Below, piece by piece: positions 8,304-16,446 of a DNA stretch of 64,000 nucleotides. The position numbers were made by a program, and so were the translations under genes. The DNA lies in assembly GCA_038226305.1 (NCBI GenBank), contig JBBRQN010000009.1, positions 1 through 64,000 of the forward strand, written 5' to 3'. Source of the stretch: JASLDZ01 sp038226305 (lineage in GTDB: Bacteria > Pseudomonadota > Alphaproteobacteria > Caulobacterales > Caulobacteraceae). Position 1 is the first letter of the stretch; every line of letters begins with the position of its first letter. The notes below the pieces were generated by a model. That model was given only the letters and a program-made list of their open reading frames with translations, was not told the DNA's origin and made no database searches.

Positions 8304-8406
8304 TGGCACGGTCCGCCACCGTTCACAGACCGCCCTTCGCCGCCTAGATGAGCCCCTTCCAAGGCCCGCGCCCCGGCGCAACGGCCTTCGCCTCCGAGGA
8401 TTTCGC

Positions 8407-9303
8407 ATGACCGAGTCGAGCGCGGCGATCGTCGCCGGCGCCCCCACGGGCGACCACTCCCCCCCGTCGCACACGCCCACCGCCCCCCCGCATGTGGCCG
8501 CCTCCGGCGCGCACCACGTGGAGACGGTGCTGTGGGTGAAGCACTGGACCGACCGGCTGTTCTCCTTCGCCATCACCCGCCCGGCCAGCTTCCGCTTCCG
8601 CTCCGGCGAGTTCGTGATGATCGGCCTGCCCGCCGAGCCGAAGGCCGACGGTTCGCCCGGCAAGCCCATCCTGCGCGCCTACTCCATCGGCAGCCCCGGG
8701 TTCGCCGACGAGCTGGAGTTCTTCTCCATCAAGGTGGCGGATGGCCCGCTCACCTCAAAGCTGCAGCTCATCAAGGCGGGCGACCCGATTCTGATGGGCA
8801 AGAAGCCCACCGGCACCCTGGTGCTCGACGCCCTGAAGCCCGGCAAGCGCCTGTGGCTGATCGGCTCCGGCACCGGCCTCGCCCCCTGGCTGTCGGTGGC
8901 GCGCGACCCCGACGCCTATGAGCGGTTCGAGGACGTCATTGTGGTCCACACCGTGCGCGAGACCGCCGACCTCGCCTATCGCGAGCTGTTCGAGACGGGG
9001 CTGAAGGAAGACGAGGTGTTCGGCGAACTGGCCGGGCCACAGCTCAAGTACTACCCCACCGTCACCCGCGACCCGAGCTTCCGCACCACCGGCCGCGTCA
9101 CCGACGCCATCACCACGGGGAAGGTCTTCCGCGACCTCGGCTACGACCTCGCGGCCTTCAACGCCGGAGAAGACCGCATCATGCTGTGCGGCTCGATGGC
9201 GATGATCAAGGAGGTCGCCGCCATTCTGGAAGGGCAGGGGCTGGTGGAAGGCTCCAATGCCGAACCGGGCGACTTCGTCATCGAACGCGCCTTCGTAGGC
9301 TGA
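8407..9303 (+). CDS. fpr: Ferredoxin--NADP+ reductase
   Basis: The 298-residue FAD enzyme moves electrons between NADPH and ferredoxin or flavodoxin. FAD binding is seen in LRAYSIGSP (R-x-Y-S) and NADP binding in LIGSGTGLAPWLSVARDP. The C-terminus GDFVIERAFVG is the extended tail of bacterial subclass I FPRs. The N-terminus has about 35 extra residues rich in proline and histidine before the conserved HHVETVLWVKHWTDRLFSF; an internal start is possible but none is clearly better. It lies 103 bp after the sulfite reductase operon, which supports a role in reducing the ferredoxin used by CysI. Confidence 0.95.
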   Translation: MTESSAAIVAGAPTGDHSPPSHTPTAPPHVAASGAHHVETVLWVKHWTDRLFSFAITRPASFRFRSGEFVMIGLPAEPKADGSPGKPILRAYSIGSPGFADELEFFSIKVADGPLTSKLQLIKAGDPILMGKKPTGTLVLDALKPGKRLWLIGSGTGLAPWLSVARDPDAYERFEDVIVVHTVRETADLAYRELFETGLKEDEVFGELAGPQLKYYPTVTRDPSFRTTGRVTDAITTGKVFRDLGYDLAAFNAGEDRIMLCGSMAMIKEVAAILEGQGLVEGSNAEPGDFVIERAFVG

Positions 9304-9311
9304 ACCCGGCC

Positions 9312-9908
9312 GTGCCGATCACCGTCTACGGCGACAGCATCTCGGGCAACTGCCTGAAGGTGAAGTTCGTCTGCGACCGGCTGGGCATCGCCTGCCGCTG
9401 GATCGAGACGGGCGTGCTCGACGGTTCGACCCGCACGACCGAGTTCCTCGCGCTGAACCCGGTCGGGCAGGTGCCACTGGTTCTGCTGGAGGACGGGCAG
9501 CCGCTGGCCCAGTCCAACGCCATCCTGCTGCATCTGGCGGAAGGCTCGGACCTGATCCCCGCCGATGCTTACGACCGGGCGAAGATGCACGAATGGCTGT
9601 TCTGGGAGCAGTACAACCACGAGACCTCCATCGCCGTGCGGCGCTTCCGGGTGCGGTATCAGGGCTTGGCCGACGCCGACATCGACCCGCAGCTGAAGGT
9701 GAAGGGCGATGCGGCCCTCGCACGGATGCAGTTGCAACTCGCCGCAACGCCTTTCCTCGTGGGAAATGCTCTCAGCCTCGCCGACCTGTCGCTCGTCGCC
9801 TACACCCGGATGGCGCACGAGGGCGGCTTCGATCTTTCGACGTTCCCTGCCGTAGCCGCGTGGGTGCGCCGGGTGGAAGACGAGCTCGGCCTGCCGCATC
9901 TATCCTGA
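9312..9908 (+). CDS. Glutathione S-transferase family protein
   Basis: The 198-residue protein has an N-terminal thioredoxin-like GST domain (YGDSISGNCLKVKFVCDRLG, then LNPVGQVPLVLLEDG with the cis-proline, and LAQSNAILLHLAEG) and a C-terminal helical domain (NALSLADLSLVAYTR). The substrate is unknown. The start is taken as GTG at 9312, eight bases after the fpr stop, giving the usual family length. Close spacing suggests co-transcription with fpr. Confidence 0.9.
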   Translation: MPITVYGDSISGNCLKVKFVCDRLGIACRWIETGVLDGSTRTTEFLALNPVGQVPLVLLEDGQPLAQSNAILLHLAEGSDLIPADAYDRAKMHEWLFWEQYNHETSIAVRRFRVRYQGLADADIDPQLKVKGDAALARMQLQLAATPFLVGNALSLADLSLVAYTRMAHEGGFDLSTFPAVAAWVRRVEDELGLPHLS

Positions 9909-10027
9909 GCCTGCTTTGCGCCGCCTGCGCGCTCGCGCTAGATCGCCTCGATTGCCCATCCGACATGCGGCCGAGGTAGGGTTGCGGTTAGAAGCGGCAG
10001 CGCGCCAGCCCGCCTCACGAGTGCCCC

Positions 10028-11077
10028 ATGACTCTCACCCGCCGCCGTTCGACCGTCGCCCTGTGGAGCGCGGGTGTCGCCGCCCTGGCGCTGGCGGCCT
10101 CGGCCGGGGCGGCCTGGGCCTGGGGCGCGACCGGGCATCGCCTGATCGGGATCGTGGCCATGCAGGCCCTGCCGGCAGATCTGCCCGCCTTCCTGCGCAC
10201 CCCCGCCACCATCGCGGCGATCGGTGAACTGGCGAGGGAGCCCGACCGCTCCAAGGGGGCAGGCCAGCCCCACGACGCCGACTTCGACACCAGCCACTTC
10301 GTGGACCTGACCGAAGACGGCCACGTGTTCGACGACAACGGCCCCCTGATCGGCAACATGCCGCGCAGCCGCCACGACTACGACGTGCTCCTCGCCAAGG
10401 CCGGGATCGACCCCTTCAAGGCGGGCCACCTCTACTATTCGATGATGGAGGGCTATCAGCAGCTGGCGAAGGACTTCGCCTACTGGCGGATCGAAACGGC
10501 GATCCTGAAGAAGAACCTCGTTCCCGAGCACCGAGCGTGGATCGAGACCGACCTCATGCGGCGCGAGCAGTTGATCATCCGCGATCTCGGCTACTGGGCG
10601 CACTTCGTCGGCGATGCCAGCCAGCCGATGCACGTGTCGATCCACTACAACGGCTGGGGCGACTATCCGAACCCGGAGGGCTTCACCCTGGACAAGGTGC
10701 ACGGCCCCTTCGAGGGCGAGTATGTCTTCCGGTATGTGAGCGAACGTTCGGTCAAAGCGGCCTTGCCCGCCCCGGCTGACTGCGGCCCCAACCCGCAGGC
10801 CTGCGTGGTGGGCTATCTGCTGCGCACCAAGGACCAGCTCGTGCCGTTCTACCGCCTGCAGAAGGAGGGCGCCTTCACCTCCGACGCTGGCGCGGCGTTC
10901 GCCAATCAGCGGGTCGCGGCGGGTGCCGCCATGCTGCGAGACCTCGTGACCCGAGCCTGGAAGGACAGCGACCGCCAGGGCATGGGCTACAAGCCGGTGA
11001 TCACCAGCCTGCAGGTGGAATCGGGCGCCGTTTCCGATGCGAAGGCTCTTTGGGACGATCTTTACGGCGACGACTGA
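10028..11077 (+). CDS. Secreted S1/P1-type nuclease
   Basis: The 349-residue protein has a long basic signal peptide (MTLTRRRSTVALWSAG...) ending AGAAWA, which would expose W32 as the mature N-terminus. S1/P1 nucleases use the N-terminal tryptophan amine as a zinc ligand. The following GATGHRLIG supplies the first histidine. Other expected ligands are in DTSHFVDL, AHFVGDASQPMHV and IHYNGWGDYPNP. The enzyme should degrade single-stranded DNA or RNA in the periplasm or outside the cell, for phosphate or nucleoside scavenging. The gene stands alone on the plus strand before rpmI. Confidence 0.92.
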   Translation: MTLTRRRSTVALWSAGVAALALAASAGAAWAWGATGHRLIGIVAMQALPADLPAFLRTPATIAAIGELAREPDRSKGAGQPHDADFDTSHFVDLTEDGHVFDDNGPLIGNMPRSRHDYDVLLAKAGIDPFKAGHLYYSMMEGYQQLAKDFAYWRIETAILKKNLVPEHRAWIETDLMRREQLIIRDLGYWAHFVGDASQPMHVSIHYNGWGDYPNPEGFTLDKVHGPFEGEYVFRYVSERSVKAALPAPADCGPNPQACVVGYLLRTKDQLVPFYRLQKEGAFTSDAGAAFANQRVAAGAAMLRDLVTRAWKDSDRQGMGYKPVITSLQVESGAVSDAKALWDDLYGDD

Positions 11078-11106
11078 TCCCGACGTGGCCGGCGCACGGC
11101 CGGACA

Positions 11107-11135
11107 TTGCGCTCGGCGCGCTTTGCCCTTAGAAG
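11107..11135 (+). promoter_or_regulatory. Candidate promoter of rpmI-rplT-pheST
   Basis: TTGCGC (11107-11112) and TAGAAG (11130-11135) are separated by exactly 17 bp and lie about 100 bp upstream of rpmI, directly before two leader hairpins. Both hexamers are moderate matches to the sigma-70 consensus. Confidence 0.45.
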
Positions 11136-11150
11136 CTCCGCCTCCCAAGG

Positions 11151-11221
11151 AACCGCCTGGCTAATGGCATGCCATGGCGGTTCGTCATGCCCCATAGAGG
11201 ACGGGGACCGTTCAAACGGTC
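11151..11221 (+). promoter_or_regulatory. Two hairpins in the rpmI leader
   Basis: Hairpin 1 (11151-11182) pairs AACCGCC with GGCGGTT, extended inside by TGGC/GCCA with one bulged base. Hairpin 2 (11206-11221) is GACCGT-TCAA-ACGGTC, ending 13 bases before the rpmI ATG. In other bacteria L20 represses this operon through a leader RNA; whether this structure does so is inference. Confidence 0.4.
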
Positions 11222-11234
11222 GCCCGACAGCGAA

Positions 11235-11432
11235 ATGCCGAAGTTGAAGACGAAGTCAGGCGTAAAGAAGCGATTCAAGCTCACCGCCTCGGGCAAGGTG
11301 AAGGCCGGCGTCGCCGGCAAGCGCCACCGGTTGATCAGCCACAACGCCAAGTACATCCGCCAGCAACGCGGAACCAAGGTGATGGCCGCCGCCGACGAGA
11401 AGGCGATCAAGCACTTCATGCCCTACGGCTGA
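11235..11432 (+). CDS. rpmI: 50S ribosomal protein L35
   Basis: L35 is a small basic protein of the large ribosomal subunit. The 65-residue product MPKLKTKSGVKKRFKLTASG is the typical N-terminus, and HRLISHNAKYIRQQRG is the conserved middle. The start is at 11235; a longer in-frame reading back to 11169 has no family support. The gene is followed 52 bp later by rplT, the standard order. infC, which precedes rpmI in many bacteria, is not present here. Confidence 0.97.
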   Translation: MPKLKTKSGVKKRFKLTASGKVKAGVAGKRHRLISHNAKYIRQQRGTKVMAAADEKAIKHFMPYG

Positions 11433-11484
11433 AGACGGCTTTCGATCTCCTTTCCCTTTCCCGATTTTCTACAGGTGATTTGAT

Positions 11485-11844
11485 ATGGCTCGCGTGAAAA
11501 GGGGCGTTACGTCCCACGCCAGACACAAGAAGGTTCTCGAGCAGGCCAAGGGCTTCTACGGGCGCCGCAAGAACACGATCCGCGCCGCTAAGGCCGCGGT
11601 CGATAAGGCCGGGCAGTACGCCTACCGCGACCGCAAGGTTCGCAAGCGGCAGTTCCGCGCCCTGTGGATCCAGCGAATCAACGCTGCCGCCCGCCTGGAA
11701 GGCTTCACCTACAGCCAGTTCATGCACGGCCTGGATCTCTCCGGCATCGACCTGGACCGTAAGGTGCTGGCCGACATTGCCGGTGCGGACCCCGCCGCCT
11801 TCAAGGCCGTCGCCGATCAGGTCCGCGCCGCCCTGCAGGCTTAA
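11485..11844 (+). CDS. rplT: 50S ribosomal protein L20
   Basis: L20 is an early assembly protein of the large subunit and, in several bacteria, the autorepressor of the rpmI-rplT mRNA. The 119-residue product starts MARVKRGVTSHARHKKVLEQ and contains GFYGRRKNTIRAAK and YRDRKVRKRQFRALWIQRIN, all family signatures. It lies 52 bp after rpmI, and an intrinsic terminator follows 27 bp after its stop. Confidence 0.98.
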   Translation: MARVKRGVTSHARHKKVLEQAKGFYGRRKNTIRAAKAAVDKAGQYAYRDRKVRKRQFRALWIQRINAAARLEGFTYSQFMHGLDLSGIDLDRKVLADIAGADPAAFKAVADQVRAALQA

Positions 11845-11871
11845 GCCCCGTAATCTTCGGGTCTTCGATCC

Positions 11872-11905
11872 GGCCGCCGCGGGAAACCCCCGTGGCGGCC
11901 TTTTT
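11872..11905 (+). terminator. Intrinsic terminator (or attenuator) between rplT and pheS
   Basis: A 12-bp stem (11872-11883 with 11889-11900, one G-T pair) closes a five-base loop AAACC and is followed at once by five T residues. It has every mark of a Rho-independent terminator. Only 32 bp separate its end from the pheS ATG, so pheST expression probably depends on readthrough. Confidence 0.85.
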
Positions 11906-11937
11906 CGTTTCCGCTCCGTCCGCTAAGCCCTGAAACC

Positions 11938-13011
11938 ATGACCGACCTCGCCGTTCTGGAAGCCGAGCTGATGGCCGGCGTCGCCGCCGCAAGCGACCTT
12001 GCCGTGCTCGATGAGCTGCGGGTGACGGCGCTCGGCAAGGCCGGGTCGGTTTCTGCACTTCTGAAGGGCCTGGGGGCCCTGTCGCCCGATGAGCGGCGGA
12101 TGCAGGGCCCCCTCGTCAACGGCCTGCGCGATCGCCTGCAGGCTGCCATCACCGAGCGCAAGGCAGCCCTCGAGAACGCCGAGCTCGACCGTCGCCTGGC
12201 GGCCGAGGCGGTGGATCTGTCTCTGCCCGCGCCGCCGCGTCGCAAGGGCTCGGTGCATCCCACCATGCAGGTGATGGACGAGCTGGTGGCCATCTTCGCC
12301 GACATGGGCTTCAGCGTGGCGGAAGGCCCCGACATCGAGGACGACTTCCACAACTTCACGGCCCTGAACTTCCCGCCCCGCCACCCCGCGCGGGAGCTGC
12401 ACGACACCTTCTTCCTGACGCCCGACGAAGCCGGCGAGCGCAAGGTGCTGCGCACGCACACGAGCCCGGTGCAGGTTCGGGCGATGATGAGCGGCCCCCC
12501 GCCCATCCGCATCATCGCCCCCGGCCGCACCTACCGGTCCGACAGCGACGCGACCCACACCCCCATGTTCCACCAGATCGAGGGGCTGGTGATCGACCGC
12601 GACATCCACATGGGCCACTTGAAGTGGACGCTGGAGACCTTTCTCGCCCGCTTCTTCGAGACGGGCGCGGTCACCACCCGCTTTCGACCGCACCACTTCC
12701 CCTTCACCGAGCCCTCGGCGGAAATCGATGTGCAGTGCGACCGCTCGGGCGGCGAAATCCGCATCGGGCAGGGCACGGACTGGCTGGAGATTCTCGGTTG
12801 CGGGATGGTGCACCCCAACGTGCTGCGCAACGCCGGCCTCGACCCCGACGCGTGGCAGGGCTTCGCGTTCGGCTGCGGCGTGGATCGCCTCGCCATGCTG
12901 AAATACGGCGTGCCCGACTTGCGCGACATGTTCGCCAGCGACGTGCGCTGGCTGGAGCACTACGGGTTCAGTGCGTTCCAGGCCCCCAACCTCGCGTCGG
13001 GCCTGAGCTGA
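11938..13011 (+). CDS. pheS: Phenylalanine--tRNA ligase alpha subunit
   Basis: The alpha subunit carries the class II catalytic core of the (alpha-beta)2 PheRS that charges tRNA-Phe. The 357-residue protein has an N-terminal coiled-coil tRNA-binding region, then HPTMQVMDELVAIFADMGF, motif 2 FHQIEGLVIDRDIHM and motif 3 FGCGVDRLAMLKYGVPDLR. A weak ribosome binding site precedes the ATG. The gene sits directly behind an intrinsic terminator, implying attenuation. It is separated from pheT by one small gene. Confidence 0.98.
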   Translation: MTDLAVLEAELMAGVAAASDLAVLDELRVTALGKAGSVSALLKGLGALSPDERRMQGPLVNGLRDRLQAAITERKAALENAELDRRLAAEAVDLSLPAPPRRKGSVHPTMQVMDELVAIFADMGFSVAEGPDIEDDFHNFTALNFPPRHPARELHDTFFLTPDEAGERKVLRTHTSPVQVRAMMSGPPPIRIIAPGRTYRSDSDATHTPMFHQIEGLVIDRDIHMGHLKWTLETFLARFFETGAVTTRFRPHHFPFTEPSAEIDVQCDRSGGEIRIGQGTDWLEILGCGMVHPNVLRNAGLDPDAWQGFAFGCGVDRLAMLKYGVPDLRDMFASDVRWLEHYGFSAFQAPNLASGLS

Positions 13012-13022
13012 GAGGACGACCG

Positions 13023-13415
13023 ATGGCCGAGATCAACGCCAAGCTCTGGCAGCCCGCCACCGATCTGACCAAGACCACCTTCGAGAACGAGATCGTTCCG
13101 GTGGTCGACCTGTTCCTGTCGGCGATGGCGAACGGGGCGCAGCACGTGCGCGGGCGCATCTTCATCAACTGCCGGCTGAACGGCCCGGCCGTCCTCCTGG
13201 CGCTGGAGGGGCTGCGGTTCAACAACTGCCACATGGGCAGCGTCGGCGGCGACATCCGCAAGCTCCTCTACAAGCCGATGTCGGACACCGAGGTCACGGG
13301 CGCAGCCTCCTTCGAGGAGTGCGTGTTCGACGGCTGCGCCTTCTTCGCCGTCGGGTTCACGGGCCCGCAGTCGTTCCTGGATTCCTTCCTCACCAGCTTC
13401 CCCCTGAAATCATGA
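13023..13415 (+). CDS. Small protein of unknown function between pheS and pheT
   Basis: The 130-residue product (MAEINAKLWQPATDLTKTTF) is translated in an operon with PheRS: it starts 11 bp after pheS, after a GAGAGGAC ribosome binding site, and its stop overlaps the pheT start (ATGA at 13412-13415). There is no signal peptide or membrane segment. The C-terminal two-thirds has a recurring pattern of beta-like stretches ending in cysteine: GRIFINCRLNG, LRFNNCHMG, FEECVFDGCAFFAVGF. This recalls pentapeptide-repeat or beta-helix strands, though too few repeats are present to be sure. I do not recognise the family. Placement suggests a tie to phenylalanine charging or just to translation load. 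Confidence 0.85.
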   Translation: MAEINAKLWQPATDLTKTTFENEIVPVVDLFLSAMANGAQHVRGRIFINCRLNGPAVLLALEGLRFNNCHMGSVGGDIRKLLYKPMSDTEVTGAASFEECVFDGCAFFAVGFTGPQSFLDSFLTSFPLKS

Positions 13416-15817
13416 AGTTCACCCTCTCCTGGCTGAAGGACCACCTGCAGACCGACGCCTCCGTCGCCGAGGTCGCCGAGGTGATGACCATGGCCGGCCT
13501 AGAGGTCGAGCACGTGGACGACCCCTCCGTCGGCCTTGCTCCGTTCAGTGTGGCGAAGATCGTGGAGGCGGTGCAGCACCCCAACGCGGACCGGCTGCGC
13601 GTCTGCCAGGTGGATACGAAAGACGGGCGCAAGGAGATCGTCTGCGGTGCGCCCAACGCCCGCGCCGGGCTGACCACGATCTACGCTCCGGTTGGGGCCT
13701 ACGTGCCCGGGCTGGGGGTGACGCTCTCGCTCAAGCCCGTGCGCGGGGTCGTCTCCAACGGCATGCTGTGCTCGGCGAAGGAGCTTGAGGTTTCCGAAGA
13801 GTCGGACGGCATTCTGGAGCTTTCCGATCAGCTCGCCGTGGGCGCGCCTGCCACCGCGGTGTTCGGCACCGAGCCCGTGATCGACTTCGAGGTGACCCCC
13901 AACCGGCCGGACTGGCTGGGCGTGGAGGGCATAGCCCGTGACCTCGCCGCCGCTGGCCTCGGCCGCTTCGAGGAGCGCGCCGTAGCGCCGGTGTCCGGCA
14001 CCTTCGCCTGTCCGATCGCGGTCGAGATCACTGCGCCGCAGATGTGCCCGTTCCTGGCCGGGCGGGTGATCCGTGGCCTGAAGAACGGCCCTTCGCCCGC
14101 CTGGCTGCAGGACAAGCTGAAGTCCGTCGGCCTGCGCTCGATCAACGCCGTGGTGGACGTCACCAACCTGCTCACCATCGACCGCGCCCGCCCTCTGCAC
14201 GCCTACGACGCCGACCAGTTCGTCGGCGCGACGCTTACGGTGCGCCCCGGCCAGCACGGGGTGAACGGCGACGAGCACCTGATCGCCCTGAACGGCGAGA
14301 CCTATGCCCTGACCCCCCTTATGTGCGTGATCGCCGATGCTGGCGGCGAGCGCCCCATCGACCTCGGCGGCGTGATGGGCGGGCAGTCCACCGCCTGCTC
14401 GGAAGCCACCACGAGCGTGTTCATCGAGGCCGCGTGGTTCGATCCCGTGACAGTGGCCGACGTGGGCCGGGCGCTCAGCCTGTTCTCCGACGCCCAGTAC
14501 CGCTTCGCTCGCGGCGTCGATCCGGGCTTTGTGCTGCCCGGGCTGGAGCTGGCGACGAGCCTGATTCTCGACCTTTGCGGCGGCGATGCTTCCGAGGTGA
14601 TCGCGGTGGGCACCTTGCCCGCGCCGCCCGCCGCCATCGCGTTCGACCCCGCCTACGTGAAGCGCCTCTCCGGCCTCGACGTGCCGCCGGAGCGGGTGAC
14701 GTCCCGCCTGCGCGCCCTTGGCTTTGTCGTGGCAGACGGGGAGGGCGGCCGAATCACCGTCACCCCACCCAGCTGGCGCCGCGACGTGGAAGGCCCCGCC
14801 GATCTCGTTGAGGAGGTCGCCAGGCTGGAGGGCTTCGGCGCCCTGCCGTCGACGCCCCTGCCGCAAGCGCCCCGACCCCCTCAGGGCGTCCTGAACCCCC
14901 GTCAGGCCCGGGTGCGCGCCGCGCGCCGGGCGCTGGCGGCGGCGGGGTATGCCGAGACAGTGGGCTGGTCCTTCACCTCCGCCCGCAACGCCAACCTGTT
15001 CGGCGGCGGAGGCCCGGCGCTGACGCTGGTGAACCCGATCTCGGCTGAACTGGCGGTCATGCGCCCTTCGGCCCTGCCGGGGCTGATCGAGGCCGCCGCC
15101 CGCAACGCCGCCCGCGGCTTTCCGGGGTGTGCCCTGTTCGAGATCGGCCCCGCCTTCATCGGCGACCGTCCGCAGGACCAGCGCACCACGATCACCGCGC
15201 TCGTTTCCGCACCCACCCTGCGCCGGTGGGACGGGCAGGGCGACGACGCCCTGTTCGCGCTCAAGGCCGACCTCATGGCGTTGTTGGCCGAGATCGGTGC
15301 GCCTGTAAGCTCGCTCCAGCTGACACAGGGGGTCACGAATCCCTGGTGGCGACCTGGGCAGTCGGCGCGCCTGGGGCTCGGCAAGGCGATGATCGCCGAA
15401 TTCGGAGCCCTGCACCCCCGCGTTCTCAAGGCGATGGATGCTCCGGACCGGCTCTATGCCTTCGAGATTACGCTCGATGCCCTGCCCGAGCCCAAGCGCA
15501 AGGGGCTGAAAACGCGCCCGACCCTGCCGCTTTCGCCCCTCATGCCTCTCACCCGCGACTTCGCCTTCATCGTGGAGGCGCAGAAGCCCTCCGGCGACCT
15601 CGCTCGGGCGCTGATGGGGGCCGACAAAGCGCTGGTCGTGGGCGTGGAGGTGTTCGACGTCTATGCCGGAACCGGCGTGGCGGATGGCATGAAGTCGGTG
15701 GCGGTCGAAGTGCGCATCCAGCCCCGCGAGGCCACGCTCACCGATGCCGAGATCGAGGCCCTGTCCGCCAGGATCGTCGCAGCGGCCGAGAAGGCCGGGG
15801 CCAGCCTGCGCCGCTGA
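13412..15817 (+). CDS. pheT: Phenylalanine--tRNA ligase beta subunit
   Basis: The 801-residue beta subunit begins MKFTLSWLKDHLQTDASVAE. Domains in order are: B1 and the EMAP/Trbp-like tRNA-binding domain (VCQVDTKDGRKEIVCGAPNAR, about residues 50-110), the B3/B4 editing domain (INAVVDVTNLLTIDRARPLHAYD), the B5 helix-turn-helix domain, the catalytic-like B6/B7 region, and the C-terminal anticodon-binding FDX-ACB domain (SPLMPLTRDFAFIVE). The editing domain clears mischarged tyrosine. The start overlaps the preceding gene by four bases, so translation is coupled. Confidence 0.98.
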   Translation: MKFTLSWLKDHLQTDASVAEVAEVMTMAGLEVEHVDDPSVGLAPFSVAKIVEAVQHPNADRLRVCQVDTKDGRKEIVCGAPNARAGLTTIYAPVGAYVPGLGVTLSLKPVRGVVSNGMLCSAKELEVSEESDGILELSDQLAVGAPATAVFGTEPVIDFEVTPNRPDWLGVEGIARDLAAAGLGRFEERAVAPVSGTFACPIAVEITAPQMCPFLAGRVIRGLKNGPSPAWLQDKLKSVGLRSINAVVDVTNLLTIDRARPLHAYDADQFVGATLTVRPGQHGVNGDEHLIALNGETYALTPLMCVIADAGGERPIDLGGVMGGQSTACSEATTSVFIEAAWFDPVTVADVGRALSLFSDAQYRFARGVDPGFVLPGLELATSLILDLCGGDASEVIAVGTLPAPPAAIAFDPAYVKRLSGLDVPPERVTSRLRALGFVVADGEGGRITVTPPSWRRDVEGPADLVEEVARLEGFGALPSTPLPQAPRPPQGVLNPRQARVRAARRALAAAGYAETVGWSFTSARNANLFGGGGPALTLVNPISAELAVMRPSALPGLIEAAARNAARGFPGCALFEIGPAFIGDRPQDQRTTITALVSAPTLRRWDGQGDDALFALKADLMALLAEIGAPVSSLQLTQGVTNPWWRPGQSARLGLGKAMIAEFGALHPRVLKAMDAPDRLYAFEITLDALPEPKRKGLKTRPTLPLSPLMPLTRDFAFIVEAQKPSGDLARALMGADKALVVGVEVFDVYAGTGVADGMKSVAVEVRIQPREATLTDAEIEALSARIVAAAEKAGASLRR

Positions 15818-15828
15818 GGAGAGTGATC

Positions 15829-16419
15829 ATGGCCGAACCGCATTCCGCCCCGCCTCATTCCGCCAAGCCCGGTGCCGAACTGATTCTGGAGCGGGGGCTC
15901 TTCGCCTCGCGCTGGCTGATGGCGCCGTTCTACGTGGGCATGGTGATCGCGCTTGCGGTGGTGCTGTTCGTGTTCTGCCGCGAGCTGTTCACCGACCTCG
16001 GCCACATTATGGAGCTGGATGCGGAGAAGGTGATCCTTCTGGCCCTGTCGCTGATCGATCTGTCGCTGACCGGCAACCTCCTAGTGATCGTGATGTTCTC
16101 CGGCTACGAGAACTTCGTCTCGCGCATCGACACCGGCAACAGCGCCGACCGGCCAGCCTGGATGGGTACGGTGGATTTCTCCGGCCTGAAGATGAAGCTG
16201 ATCGCCTCCATCGTGGCCATCAGCGCCATCGCCCTGTTGCGGGCGTTCCTGCCACTCGGCGAGTCGTTGATCTCAGGCGAGCCTGCTCATGGCACGGTGG
16301 ACAGCGCCCGGCTCGGCTGGATGGTGGGCATCCACCTCACCTTCGTGGTCTCCGGCGTGCTCCTGGCCGTGATGGACTGGATCAACGGTCTGACGCCCAA
16401 ACACCTCGGCCACGACTGA
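15829..16419 (+). CDS. UPF0114 family inner-membrane protein (TIGR00645)
   Basis: The 196-residue protein has about four hydrophobic segments: FYVGMVIALAVVLFVF, the segment around ILLALSLIDLSLTGNLLVIV, LIASIVAISAIALLRAF and LTFVVSGVLLAVMDWI. The signature FSGYENFVSRID and the preceding SLIDLSLTGNLL identify the UPF0114 (YqhA) family, whose function is not established. The ATG at 15829 follows GAGGAGAG. It lies 11 bp after pheT on the same strand, so it may be the last gene of that operon. It faces galU with a 27 bp gap. Confidence 0.9.
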   Translation: MAEPHSAPPHSAKPGAELILERGLFASRWLMAPFYVGMVIALAVVLFVFCRELFTDLGHIMELDAEKVILLALSLIDLSLTGNLLVIVMFSGYENFVSRIDTGNSADRPAWMGTVDFSGLKMKLIASIVAISAIALLRAFLPLGESLISGEPAHGTVDSARLGWMVGIHLTFVVSGVLLAVMDWINGLTPKHLGHD

Positions 16420-16446
16420 GAGGGCTGGCGCCCGCCTGCGTCGGCC

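Noticed and set aside
13023..13415. Small frame between pheS and pheT considered an artefact
   Set aside because: Rejected as an artefact: the ribosome binding site, ATGA coupling with pheT and protein-like composition support a real gene, so it was kept as a feature.
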